Below, piece by piece: positions 1-7,683 of a stretch of 44,534 nucleotides of DNA. Source of the DNA: Alphaproteobacteria bacterium (GTDB lineage: Bacteria > Pseudomonadota > Alphaproteobacteria > Paracaedibacterales > VGCI01). The notes beneath the pieces are model-generated. The model ran no database searches, was not told the DNA's origin, and saw only the letters and a list, made by a program, of their open reading frames with translations. The stretch's first letter is position 1, and the number at the start of each line of letters is the position of its first letter. Both the position numbers and the translations under genes were made by a program. The stretch spans positions 1 through 44,534 of the forward strand of contig JAJONN010000003.1 of NCBI GenBank assembly GCA_021323455.1, given 5' to 3'.

Positions 1-1
1 T

Positions 2-451
2 GTCATCGCCGCCACCAGCATTATCTTTGGCCTTGCGTTGTATGCCGCTGACCGCTTTAGTTCACAGGAAAAAAGCTTGAACAGCATAACCTCAGGTCGT
101 GCCTTCTTGATTGGTCTCGGCCAAGCCATCGCCTTAATTCCAGGCGTCAGCCGCTCCGGCATTTGCATGAGCGTCGGCTTAAGCCTTGGTTTTTCCCGCA
201 TTGCCGCTGCCCGCTTCGCGTTCCTCCTCTCCATCCCCTCTATTTCAGGGGCAGCAATCTTGACAGCGTATGATGCCATAAAATCAGGCAATCCCATTGT
301 TTGGGGGGATATCGGCCTGGGTATTCTGTTCTCAAGCCTGGCTGGCCTTGCTGCCATCCATTTCATGCTCACGTTCCTTGCCCGCTACACCTTAACGCTT
401 TTTGTTGTTTACCGTATTATCCTGGGTATTGGCATCTGGTTTGTGCTGTAA
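2..451 (+). CDS. uppP: Undecaprenyl-diphosphatase UppP/BacA, C-terminal part
   Basis: The reading frame is open from base 2, so the gene is cut by the window edge and about 150 C-terminal residues remain. UppP is an integral inner-membrane phosphatase that recycles undecaprenyl diphosphate to the monophosphate carrier used for peptidoglycan and O-antigen synthesis. The signature loop ALIPGVSRSG is present, followed by the family's AARFAFLLSIPSI segment and two further hydrophobic helices up to the stop. The N-terminal acidic motif lies outside the window. It converges with the lpx block; between the stops, an 8-bp inverted repeat (500-507 with 530-537) could form a weak hairpin. Identification is firm. 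Confidence 0.93.
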   Translation, partial: VIAATSIIFGLALYAADRFSSQEKSLNSITSGRAFLIGLGQAIALIPGVSRSGICMSVGLSLGFSRIAAARFAFLLSIPSISGAAILTAYDAIKSGNPIVWGDIGLGILFSSLAGLAAIHFMLTFLARYTLTLFVVYRIILGIGIWFVL

Positions 452-562
452 ATATGGATTTTGACCAAGCCGTTGAAGGACATTTGACAAGAGGCGGATG
501 TATCCAAGGGCGTATTAACCGAGGGTTTGTTGGATACGTTAGCCTCCTCGCAAAGTCAGGGG

Positions 563-1744
563 TTAACCTTTACTAATGCCCATCTGGTGGCAGATCAACC
601 GGGCAGCGCATTGGCTGGGAGTCTCTTGTTGCCTTGGGGCCTCCAGCATTTTGACGGCTTTGCGCAGGTCTTTCACAAGACGGTCACGACGAGTCTCAAC
701 GCCACGGTCCCCTTCTTTTTGTAAAAACCCTTCCAGGGCTATCGCGAGTTGAGCTGGCGTACAGTCCTTTTGTAGCCGCTCCGCCACAACTTCTTTATTC
801 AATAATAAATTAATAAGGCAAGCATATTTTACCTTAACCAGACGCTGAACCAAGAAATGGGTGATTGGGTTGAGCTTATAGGCAATGACCATGGGCAATC
901 CCGCAGCGGCTAGTTCTAGGGAAACCGTTCCGCTCGCTGCAAGGGCAGCGCGGCTTTCCTGGTAAGCGGCAAATTTTTCAGCAGTTGTTGTGACAAGCGT
1001 TGCCGACAGGGTTAGCTGATCAAGAATCTGGGCCTTCAAATGCGGCAATGTTGGGATAATCACGTGTAAATCCGGGTATTTCTGCTGAAGGCACCCTACC
1101 GTCTCTTGAAAAACAGACAAAAGCCGAGAAATTTCCCCTCGGCGGCTGCCTGGCAAAAGCGTCAGGACAGGCGCTTCCGCTGGAATATTATGGCGCGCCC
1201 GAAAGGATGGGTCTTTGGCTTTGTCAAGCCCAAGCTCAACCACCGGATGACCCACAAAATCTGTTGCCAGCCCTTCTTTTAAAAAATAAGGTGGTTCAAA
1301 CGGAAAGAGGACCAACAGATGGTCCAGAAATTGAGCCACCGCGTGCGCCCGGTTTGGACGCCAGGCCCAAACGGACGGGGCTACATAGTGAACTAAAGGA
1401 ATGGACTGAAGCCGTTTTTTTAAAGCCTTGCCGACGCGAAAATTAAACCCGGGCGCATCAACCGTCACCACAACATCCGGGCGGAGCATCTCAATGGCGG
1501 TAACGGTTTCCTGGATGCGGCGGCGGACGCGCCAGATATGGGGCAGGACTTCCGCTAGTCCCATAATGGATAACTCTTCAATAGGAAAAAGGGAGGATAA
1601 ACCTTCCCTGGCCATTAAAGGTCCTCCCACCCCCACAAAGGCAACGTTTTCGCCCAATTCGCCCTTCAGCGCTTTCATGAGCTGGCTTCCTAAAAAGTCA
1701 CCGGAAGGCTCGCCGGCAGACAGGAAAACCGTAAACCTCTTCAT
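563..1744 (-). CDS. lpxB: Lipid-A-disaccharide synthase LpxB
   Basis: A 393-residue GT19-family glycosyltransferase. It condenses UDP-2,3-diacylglucosamine with lipid X to form the tetraacyl disaccharide of lipid A at the inner face of the inner membrane. Visible family marks are the N-terminal AGEPSGDFLG loop, the VDAPGFN segment, the LLPGSRRGEI loop and the ASGTVSLELA nucleotide-binding region near the C-terminus. The length is normal. Its ATG overlaps the lpxI stop by four bases (ATGA), so the two are probably translationally coupled as the last genes of the leftward block. Nothing unusual is seen. Confidence 0.95.
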   Translation of the reverse strand: MKRFTVFLSAGEPSGDFLGSQLMKALKGELGENVAFVGVGGPLMAREGLSSLFPIEELSIMGLAEVLPHIWRVRRRIQETVTAIEMLRPDVVVTVDAPGFNFRVGKALKKRLQSIPLVHYVAPSVWAWRPNRAHAVAQFLDHLLVLFPFEPPYFLKEGLATDFVGHPVVELGLDKAKDPSFRARHNIPAEAPVLTLLPGSRRGEISRLLSVFQETVGCLQQKYPDLHVIIPTLPHLKAQILDQLTLSATLVTTTAEKFAAYQESRAALAASGTVSLELAAAGLPMVIAYKLNPITHFLVQRLVKVKYACLINLLLNKEVVAERLQKDCTPAQLAIALEGFLQKEGDRGVETRRDRLVKDLRKAVKMLEAPRQQETPSQCAARLICHQMGISKG

Positions 1745-2583
1745 GAGGGAAGGAGGCCAACAAGATAAAGGCCCACTTCATCTGCGGCTTGCACAACCGC
1801 TTTTTGGTCAAGGATTTGCGTAGATCGTGCTTCTACAGCAATACCGCGCAAGCCTGCTGCTTTCGCCTGATGGACAGTCGCCACGCCAATTGTTGGCAGG
1901 TCAACAGCCTGGCTTTGGTGTGGCTTGGCCATCTTGACCAGCACCCCGCCACGCCCTTTGCGGCGCAAGGAGCCACAGCGGGCCAACAAGCCTTCTGTCC
2001 CTTCAATGGCTTCAACGCCAAGGACCAGCCCTTCTTGTACTACAACCGCTTGGCCCACATCACTTTCGCCCAAGAGACGCACGACCTCCCTGCCCCGCAA
2101 GATATCTTGCCAGTCTGCTTCTTCGGGGTGATGAAGGCCCATCACTCCTTCAGGCGCTCGAAGGTCCTCCAAAATGTCTGCCGGGCTGATTACGTCAAAG
2201 CCTTCTTCTTTCAGCAAGCTCACAAGGCCACTGAGCAAGCCATCATCTCCCCCAGCGGTCAGGCCCATTTTGGCAAGACTCAACTTGGCGAGCCACCGCG
2301 TTCCTTTTCCATCAAGCTTGATCTCAGACCAAGACGGGCGGCGCATGGTTCCTGCCATCACAATGTGCGTTACGTTGTTGGCTTTTAAATAGCACAAGAT
2401 ATTCCCAACCGCGCCGAAATGCGTCCAGATATGCCCTTGCTTATTTTCCAGATTGGCCAGCTCAGGGTCAGTTTGCCCGTCAAAAGCAATGAGAAAGAGG
2501 GGCTGACCTTGCGCATGACAGTGATCCATAATTTTGCGGGGAAGTTCCCCGCATCCGGCGAAAAGGCCGAAAACCTGCGTCAT
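1741..2583 (-). CDS. lpxI: UDP-2,3-diacylglucosamine diphosphatase LpxI
   Basis: LpxI (DUF1009) cleaves UDP-2,3-diacylglucosamine to lipid X and UMP. It is the alphaproteobacterial substitute for LpxH and feeds LpxB. The protein begins MTQVFGLFAGCGELPRK, the glycine-rich start typical of the family, and contains a TAGGDDGLLSGL segment and a C-terminal VEARSTQILD segment. I place the start at 2583, where the family homology begins and five bases after the lpxA stop. An in-frame ATG at 2616 would add 11 unlike residues and overlap lpxA. Its position between lpxA and lpxB is the classical arrangement. Confidence 0.92.
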   Translation of the reverse strand: MTQVFGLFAGCGELPRKIMDHCHAQGQPLFLIAFDGQTDPELANLENKQGHIWTHFGAVGNILCYLKANNVTHIVMAGTMRRPSWSEIKLDGKGTRWLAKLSLAKMGLTAGGDDGLLSGLVSLLKEEGFDVISPADILEDLRAPEGVMGLHHPEEADWQDILRGREVVRLLGESDVGQAVVVQEGLVLGVEAIEGTEGLLARCGSLRRKGRGGVLVKMAKPHQSQAVDLPTIGVATVHQAKAAGLRGIAVEARSTQILDQKAVVQAADEVGLYLVGLLPS

Positions 2584-2588
2584 GCCTC

Positions 2589-3389
2589 TCAAGCCGCGGC
2601 AGACTGAGGCAGACAAAGGCTGCGGGGGGAGTCTTGTCTAATAAAGCCAACGAGCTGCATTACATTTTCATTGTGCGCATATTTTTCACCAACAGCGTCA
2701 ACGCGGTCAGCCAAAGGATGCGCTGTGCTTTCAAACAAGTCTTGATAGGCGCTTCTTAACTCTTGGATGGCTGCTGTGGAAAACCCGCGCCGCTTTAACC
2801 CAATCAGGTTTAGCCCCGACAGATTCGCCCGTTCCCCTTTCACGTGGCCATAAGGGATCACATCATGTTCAACGCCGGACATCCCCCCGATGATGGCATG
2901 AGCCCCAATGCGGACAAACTGGTGGACAGCAGATAAGCCCCCGATAATAGCATGGTCCTCGACTTGTACATGCCCCCCCAAGGTGGCCCCGTTTGCCATA
3001 ATCACATGGTTGCCAACCTGGCAATCATGAGCGATATGGCTCGCCACCATGAATAAATTGTTACTTCCAATCTGCGTAACCATACCACCGCCCGCCGTTC
3101 CTGGCTGCAAAGTTACGTATTCACGGATTGTATTTTTATCGCCAATAATGAGTTGGGAGTCTTCTCCATTATACTTCAGATCTTGAGGCGGGTGGCCAAT
3201 AGAAGCAAAAGGGTAAATGGTAACATCGGCTCCAATATACGTCCGTCCAGCGATTGTAACGTGGGAAATCAAACGGACACCGTCGCCAAGAACAACCTTA
3301 GGTCCCACACAGCAAAAAGGGCCAATTTGCACATTTTCCCCAAGCTGGGCTTTGTCGTCAATCACGGCTGTTGGGTGAATCTGGGTCAT
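2589..3389 (-). CDS. lpxA: UDP-N-acetylglucosamine O-acyltransferase LpxA
   Basis: The first enzyme of lipid A synthesis, transferring a hydroxyacyl chain from ACP to the 3-OH of UDP-GlcNAc in the cytoplasm. The 266-residue product is a left-handed beta helix of hexapeptide repeats followed by a C-terminal helical domain. The active-site stretch SHIAHDCQVG is present, with H121 matching the catalytic histidine of the family (H125 in E. coli). The GGLSAVHQF and GAHAIIGGMSGV turns also fit. It is followed closely by lpxI but separated from fabZ by 422 bases that hold a repeat, so it may be transcribed partly on its own. Confidence 0.95.
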   Translation of the reverse strand: MTQIHPTAVIDDKAQLGENVQIGPFCCVGPKVVLGDGVRLISHVTIAGRTYIGADVTIYPFASIGHPPQDLKYNGEDSQLIIGDKNTIREYVTLQPGTAGGGMVTQIGSNNLFMVASHIAHDCQVGNHVIMANGATLGGHVQVEDHAIIGGLSAVHQFVRIGAHAIIGGMSGVEHDVIPYGHVKGERANLSGLNLIGLKRRGFSTAAIQELRSAYQDLFESTAHPLADRVDAVGEKYAHNENVMQLVGFIRQDSPRSLCLPQSAAA

Positions 3390-3811
3390 GAATCAATTTC
3401 CAATATAATTGTAATAAGGTAACGGCTCAGGCCTGGTCATCATTTGCGGTTTTTACACCCCTCACCCGCCATTGCGCTTGCGCTCATGGCGACCTCTCCC
3501 ACAAGGGGAGAGGTACAAACAGCCCATGCATTTCACCTCTCCCCTTGTAGGAGAGGTTGATGTGATTCGCTACACCGTAGTGAAGAGCAGCGGGTGAGGG
3601 GTATGCTTCAAAAGCTCAAAAGGTGCCTATTATGCCAGACTTTAGGTATAGGATGGCTCACTTAAGGGACCAAAGCAAACGCTAGAATGTTACAAAGTGT
3701 TACCTGATATGAACAAACTGCTATACGTCATTGACGTATAAAATGGCATTTTTTTACCACCCATGCCTAAAAAATTGGGTTATTGCGCGCTCCTCGCAAT
3801 GATAAAATCTC
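3390..3811. other. Gene-free gap inside the lpx block
   Basis: This is 422 bases between lpxA and fabZ, two genes that are usually adjacent. It holds the palindromic repeat at 3457-3602, an AT-rich stretch near 3740-3775, and beside the fabZ stop a small hairpin (ATTGCG 3782-3787 with CGCAAT 3795-3800). Read on the minus strand this hairpin is followed after a few bases by a T run, so it could act as a weak terminator. No supported open frame is present. Confidence 0.6.
3457..3602. repeat. Nested palindromic intergenic repeat, copy 1
   Basis: The outer arms ACCCCTCACCCGC (3457-3469) and GCGGGTGAGGGGT (3590-3602) are perfect inverted repeats. Inside are two further hairpins built on the same CCTCTCC/GGAGAGG words (3492-3514 and 3535-3556). 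Related arms occur at 7631-7677 and around 38680-38712. The right flank (3607-3630, CTCAAAAGGTGCC-like) also resembles the flank of the third copy. This fits a dispersed MITE- or REP-like element. No transposase is present. Confidence 0.8.
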
Positions 3812-4264
3812 TTATTTATCCGCGATCATCGCCGCAAATGTGGCTTCGGCGGCCAGATGGCCTGCTACAAAAGCTTCACCTTTAAATTTCCAAACCGCGC
3901 CGCGGTTTTTTTCCTTTGTCACTTTTAGGCGCATGACATCGCCGGGCGTTACGGGCTTGCGAAACTTGGCTTCTTCTACGGACATGAAATAGACAAGCTT
4001 ATCCTCTAAACTCAATGTTTTCATCACCAGAACAGCGGCCGTCTGGGCCATGGCCTCAATAATTAGCACACCTGGCAAAATCGGTTTATCCGGGAAGTGG
4101 CCCTGGAAGTACCATTCATTTAAGGACACGTTTTTAATTCCTACAGCGCTCTCGCCTAACTGGACATCCTCAACCCGGTCAATCAGCAACATTGGGTACC
4201 GATGGGGGATGAGGGACATAATTTCAGTGATTGAAATATAAGGGAGGGCTTCTGGCGTTGACAT
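3812..4264 (-). CDS. fabZ: 3-hydroxyacyl-ACP dehydratase FabZ
   Basis: Hot-dog-fold dehydratase of type II fatty acid synthesis, dehydrating 3-hydroxyacyl-ACP and competing with LpxA and LpxD for that substrate. Family motifs are LIPHRYPMLLIDRV, the FQGHFPDKPILPG loop with catalytic H56, and E70 in the following helix. I choose the ATG at 4264, which has a strong Shine-Dalgarno sequence (GGGGGAGGACCTT just upstream) and gives 150 residues, the normal length. An ATG at 4315 overlapping the lpxD stop would add 17 residues without homology. Co-location with lpxD and lpxA is conserved in proteobacteria. Confidence 0.94.
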   Translation of the reverse strand: MSTPEALPYISITEIMSLIPHRYPMLLIDRVEDVQLGESAVGIKNVSLNEWYFQGHFPDKPILPGVLIIEAMAQTAAVLVMKTLSLEDKLVYFMSVEEAKFRKPVTPGDVMRLKVTKEKNRGAVWKFKGEAFVAGHLAAEATFAAMIADK

Positions 4265-4311
4265 AAGGTCCTCCCCCTTTTTAAAATCATGCATGATGAC
4301 AGTTGATTGGG

Positions 4312-5337
4312 TCATTTTGAGTTTCCTTTTTCAACAAGCTTCTTTAGGGCAATGGTTTGCCGGTGCCAATCCCGCACCGGAACAGACGGGTAACCAGCTA
4401 CGGTCTCTCCCTTGGCAATATCGCGCATCACGCCGCTTTGGGCGGCGACCTTGACGCCATCCTCAACGACCAAGTGCCCTGCAATTCCAACCTGGCCTGC
4501 CAGGACGACAAACCGTCCTAACTGAGTACTGCCTGCAATCCCACATTGTGCAACAATAACACAATTTTCGCCAATTTGCACATTATGGGCAATTTGAACG
4601 AGGTTATCAATGCGTGTCCCTCTCCCAATGACCGTATCAGCCTCTGCTCCCCGATCAATTGTGGTATTCGCGCCGATCTCCACGTCATCCCCAATCACCA
4701 CACGACCAAGCTGAGGAATGTTCAAATGCCCGGCCTCATCCATATGGAACCCAAAGCCCTTTTGACCAATTCTGGCCCCTGGTTTGATAACAACACCGTT
4801 TCCCAAAAGGGCGTGGCTTATGGTGACATGAGCGGCAACCTGGCAGTCCCTACCCAACTCAACGCCAGGTCCGATCAAGGCATAAGGGCCGATCTCGCAC
4901 CCGTCCCCTACGATCACATGCGATTCAATAACGGCAAAAGGGCCAATAGAACAATTTTTCCCGATTTGTGCCGTGGGATGGATGGATGCCTGGAGCGAGA
5001 TGCCATCCACCTTTTTGGGGTGAGGATAAAACAAGGCAGCTGCTTTTCCGTAGGCCCGGTAGGGCTGAGGAGATATCAGGACAGCGACACCTGCGGGTGC
5101 GTGGTGGGCATATTCAAGTGAGACGAAACAAGCCCCTGCATTTGTTTTCTTAAATTGCTCGATATATTTCGGGTTGTGAAGGCAGCTGAGGTGGGTCGGC
5201 CCCGCTTTGTGCAATGGTGCCACGTCTGTTAAGACCCGTGCGGGATCTACTCCTGGTCCAAGCACTACCCCGCAGTGGTCGGCAAGGTCCTGGAGGGTAT
5301 AAGGCCCTGATTTTTGATAGAAACGCTCATCAGCCAT
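4312..5337 (-). CDS. lpxD: UDP-3-O-(3-hydroxyacyl)glucosamine N-acyltransferase LpxD
   Basis: The third enzyme of lipid A synthesis, N-acylating UDP-3-O-acyl-glucosamine using hydroxyacyl-ACP. The 341-residue protein has the N-terminal LpxD uridine-binding domain (about 1-105), a long hexapeptide-repeat beta helix (about 115-310) and a short C-terminal helix. The catalytic histidine is seen in QIAHNVQIG (H251). Length and motifs are normal. It is the first gene of the leftward lpx block. The usual upstream neighbours bamA and rseP are not here; instead a small 2TM-domain gene lies upstream. Confidence 0.95.
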   Translation of the reverse strand: MADERFYQKSGPYTLQDLADHCGVVLGPGVDPARVLTDVAPLHKAGPTHLSCLHNPKYIEQFKKTNAGACFVSLEYAHHAPAGVAVLISPQPYRAYGKAAALFYPHPKKVDGISLQASIHPTAQIGKNCSIGPFAVIESHVIVGDGCEIGPYALIGPGVELGRDCQVAAHVTISHALLGNGVVIKPGARIGQKGFGFHMDEAGHLNIPQLGRVVIGDDVEIGANTTIDRGAEADTVIGRGTRIDNLVQIAHNVQIGENCVIVAQCGIAGSTQLGRFVVLAGQVGIAGHLVVEDGVKVAAQSGVMRDIAKGETVAGYPSVPVRDWHRQTIALKKLVEKGNSK

Positions 5338-5380
5338 GAGTGCAAAAGTCCCTTGCTACCTGTCTTTCAACTTTTGAGGG

Positions 5381-5409
5381 AGCATAGCATAAATGGACTT
5401 ATATCTTAA
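5381..5409 (-). promoter_or_regulatory. Candidate promoter for lpxD
   Basis: On the minus strand, TTAAGA (5404-5409) and TATGCT (5381-5386) are separated by 17 bases, a sigma-70-like arrangement ending about 43 bases before the lpxD ATG. The matches to consensus are moderate, so this is a suggestion from spacing and position only. Confidence 0.35.
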
Positions 5410-5426
5410 ATAAAAAGTTATGTCAT

Positions 5427-5450
5427 GCTCCGTCATTGCAATGACGGAGC
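5427..5450. repeat. 24-bp perfect palindrome
   Basis: A perfect 12+12 palindrome centred on TTGCAA, with arms GCTCCGTCATTG. It lies two bases after the stop of the 2TM gene on the minus strand. It could act as a transcription stop or RNA stabiliser, but there is no immediate T tract. It resembles dispersed CGTCATTG-type palindromes of alphaproteobacterial genomes. Confidence 0.7.
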
Positions 5451-5452
5451 TA

Positions 5453-5785
5453 TCAGTTATCCTCATCGAAATGCTCAATGGCTTTTTCTTTGACCTTTTT
5501 TCCGTCCCTGCTTTCTTTGAGCATGGCTTTCACTTGGTTTTCTTCCCATTCTGGGCTTAAGAACGGAAACCAGTCTTCCAAAGGTTTCAACTGACCGAGG
5601 CGCGCCCCTTGCAACATGGCTGCAATGCCAAAGGCCATCATGGGCCAGATGGGCCAAAACACCCCAGCCCCGTTGAGCAACCAGACCAGGACGCACCCAA
5701 CAGAAACGCCCGCATAAACCACCAGGTTCGTATAATAAACGCGTAATTCCCGTACCCGTTCCCGAACTTGGGCTTCTTTATCCAT
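5453..5785 (-). CDS. 2TM domain-containing protein
   Basis: A 110-residue protein with a charged N-terminus (KEAQVRERVRELRVYYTN), two closely spaced hydrophobic segments (about 21-39 and 43-60) with a short WP-containing turn, and a highly charged C-terminal tail. This matches the small 2TM domain family, whose members are found alone or fused to histidine kinases and whose function is unknown. It is probably an inner-membrane protein with both ends in the cytoplasm. It sits upstream of lpxD in the same direction, separated by a palindrome and a candidate promoter, so a shared operon is doubtful. Confidence 0.7.
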   Translation of the reverse strand: MDKEAQVRERVRELRVYYTNLVVYAGVSVGCVLVWLLNGAGVFWPIWPMMAFGIAAMLQGARLGQLKPLEDWFPFLSPEWEENQVKAMLKESRDGKKVKEKAIEHFDEDN

Positions 5786-6066
5786 GGGACACCCTCCTTG
5801 AAAAATTTTAACACGGCAGCCAATAGGTTTACCTGGTTACGACCATTCTATAATGGGATATTGTCATGGTTCTTAAAGGAATTGACAAGCGTTTTGTTCA
5901 GGAGCTTGAAATCCTTATTTCATGGCCCCGTTCCGTATCTCTCAAAAAGAGGAAACTGTTACAAAAAATCTTCGAAAATTAACGGATTATTCAGACATCC
6001 TCTTTCATACTATGAGCTAGATACTCGATAGATATGCATTATAAACTCTAAGACAGGATGATGACA

Positions 6067-7380
6067 ATGACACAGACAACCGCCAACACAAAAAAATCCC
6101 TTCTGGGCTTTGCCTTGGGAACCTTGATGGCCACGAGTTTAACAGGAACAGCCGAAGCGGGTTGGTCTGCGCCACGTTGTAAAGTTCAATGCAGCAGCGC
6201 AGCCCTCAATGCCAAAAATACCGCAAATAAGACTCTATTTGGTAAAGAAAGCTTTGAAGGCTCACTAAATGATTGTGCTAAGAATTGTGATAATACAAAA
6301 ATTATGGATATTCTTGTTAAGAATAAAGAGAAGTTAACCGTAGAGAACAAGGAGCGCCTATTAAAATACCAGAACTCTACGGAGCAAAAAAGCCCTAAAG
6401 AAATAGCTGCAGCAAAAGCATCAGCAGAAGCTGCAAGAATAGAGGCAGAGAAAGCAAGAGCAGAGGCACAAACGAAAGCAATGGAAGCAACAGCAGCAGA
6501 AACAGCAACAAAAGGAAAAACATCAAAAGCAGAAACAAAAGCAGCAAAAACATTAGCAAAAGCTAAAAAAGCAGCAGCAAAAGCCGCAGAGAAGGTGGCA
6601 AAAGCTGCGGACAAAGTCGCAAAAGCCGCAGAAAAAGCATTAACAGAAATGGCAACCACTGCGAAAGGAACACCAAAAGCAGCAGTAGCAGCAACAGTAA
6701 GAACAGCAGAAAAAGAAATAGAAGCAGCAAAAGTAGAATTATTAGGAGCAAAAAGAGAAGAGGCAGCGGCAGAATTACAAGTCGCAACCGCAGCAGGATC
6801 ATCCCCACTCGTACAGCCTAGTACGACACCAGATGCTTCACCAGCGGCATCTTCTGTTCCGAGTGCCCCACCTATTACGCCGCTCGTATCAACGGTGCCT
6901 AATGCTCCGGCTGTGCCGGTAGCGCCAGTCGCACCTGCTGTTCCAGCAGCTCCGGCTGTGCCTCATGCTCCGGTTGCGCCAGTGGTACCAGCAGCTCCGA
7001 CTCCACCCACTGTTCCATCTGCTTCTGGTGGTGCCCCTGCTGATCTATTGGCTTCAATCCAAGCAGGAAAGCAACTCAAGAAAGCGAGTGATCGAGATAC
7101 TGCACAGCCAAAGGAAGTAGAGTCAAAGAAAACAGAAACAACAAGCATGCAAGATGAACTGAAAAAACGCCTAGCTAAAAGACACGACGCTATAGCAAAA
7201 GGGAAAGGGGACGTAACAGTACCTTCGCCTGATGCTTCAGCTCAAAAGACGCCCCCGCGCACATTCAAGCTACCTCAAAAAGGAGCCGCAGCAGGAGCGG
7301 CAGCGGCCGCGGAAGCAAAAGCAGTAGCAGAAGCTAAGAAAAAGGATAGTCAACCTGAGATAACAGACGATGGTTGGTAA
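6067..7380 (+). CDS. Secreted low-complexity protein with paired CX3C motif
   Basis: No named family is recognised. I start at the ATG at 6067 because the AGGA at 6055-6058 is eight bases upstream; the ATGs at 6058 and 6061 are too close to it. Residues 1-31 form a signal peptide ending AEA. The mature N-terminus has two CX3C pairs, C38/C42 (RCKVQC) and C70/C74 (DCAKNCD). This is followed by an Ala/Lys/Glu-rich helical stretch (about 110-240) encoded mostly with GCA codons, a Pro/Val/Ala repeat tract (about 255-325), and a Lys-rich tail ending in DDGW. The N-terminus is clearly related to the protein at 22401-23009. Likely periplasmic or exported; it resembles wall-spanning or histone-H1-like low-complexity proteins only in composition. 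Confidence 0.75.
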   Translation: MTQTTANTKKSLLGFALGTLMATSLTGTAEAGWSAPRCKVQCSSAALNAKNTANKTLFGKESFEGSLNDCAKNCDNTKIMDILVKNKEKLTVENKERLLKYQNSTEQKSPKEIAAAKASAEAARIEAEKARAEAQTKAMEATAAETATKGKTSKAETKAAKTLAKAKKAAAKAAEKVAKAADKVAKAAEKALTEMATTAKGTPKAAVAATVRTAEKEIEAAKVELLGAKREEAAAELQVATAAGSSPLVQPSTTPDASPAASSVPSAPPITPLVSTVPNAPAVPVAPVAPAVPAAPAVPHAPVAPVVPAAPTPPTVPSASGGAPADLLASIQAGKQLKKASDRDTAQPKEVESKKTETTSMQDELKKRLAKRHDAIAKGKGDVTVPSPDASAQKTPPRTFKLPQKGAAAGAAAAAEAKAVAEAKKKDSQPEITDDGW

Positions 7381-7480
7381 GACCCTGAAACCCCTGTAAA
7401 CCATTCAAAGAAAGAAGAAGAGAAACAACATTGGCTGTATAAATAATATGGCAAGTATCATTAAAGATAAGAAAGAAAAA

Positions 7481-7509
7481 GTGCCTTCCTTAATCTCTAA
7501 GGAAGGCAC
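7481..7509 (-). terminator. Rho-independent terminator, dnaE side
   Basis: GTGCCTTCCTT and AAGGAAGGCAC form a perfect 11-bp stem with a 7-base loop. On the minus strand the stem is followed by five T residues (complement of 7476-7480), the expected shape for a terminator of leftward transcription from dnaE. The rest of the 303-base gap 7381-7683 contains the repeat at 7631-7677 and no supported gene. Confidence 0.8.
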
Positions 7510-7630
7510 AAATTTCCATACACAGTCCCCCGCTCTCTCTGCCGCCTCCTCCGCAAAGGCACCTTCGCGGGGAGGACGTGGTAGGAAAGATTCTTAAAGT
7601 CAGGCATAAGTGTACCGGGCTTTTGAATAA

Positions 7631-7677
7631 TACCCCTCACCCGCCATGAGCGTAAGCGAAATGGCGGGTGAAGGGTA
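7631..7677. repeat. Palindromic intergenic repeat, copy 2
   Basis: Arms of 17 bases (7631-7647 and 7661-7677) pair with one mismatch around a 13-base loop. The arm core CCTCACCCGCCAT is shared with copy 1 at 3457-3602 and in part with the element near 38680. It lies seven bases beyond the dnaE stop. Confidence 0.8.
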
Positions 7678-7683
7678 AACTCC

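Noticed and set aside
5882-5910. TTGACA at 5882-5887 as a promoter for the gene at 6067
   Set aside because: The hexamer is perfect but there is no -10 at 16-18 bases (CTTGAA), and it is more than 150 bases from the start.
6186-6808. Long open frames antisense to the Ala/Lys-rich gene (Leu/Ala/Phe-rich products)
   Set aside because: They are by-products of GCA-rich low-complexity coding on the other strand; no ribosome binding site or family match.
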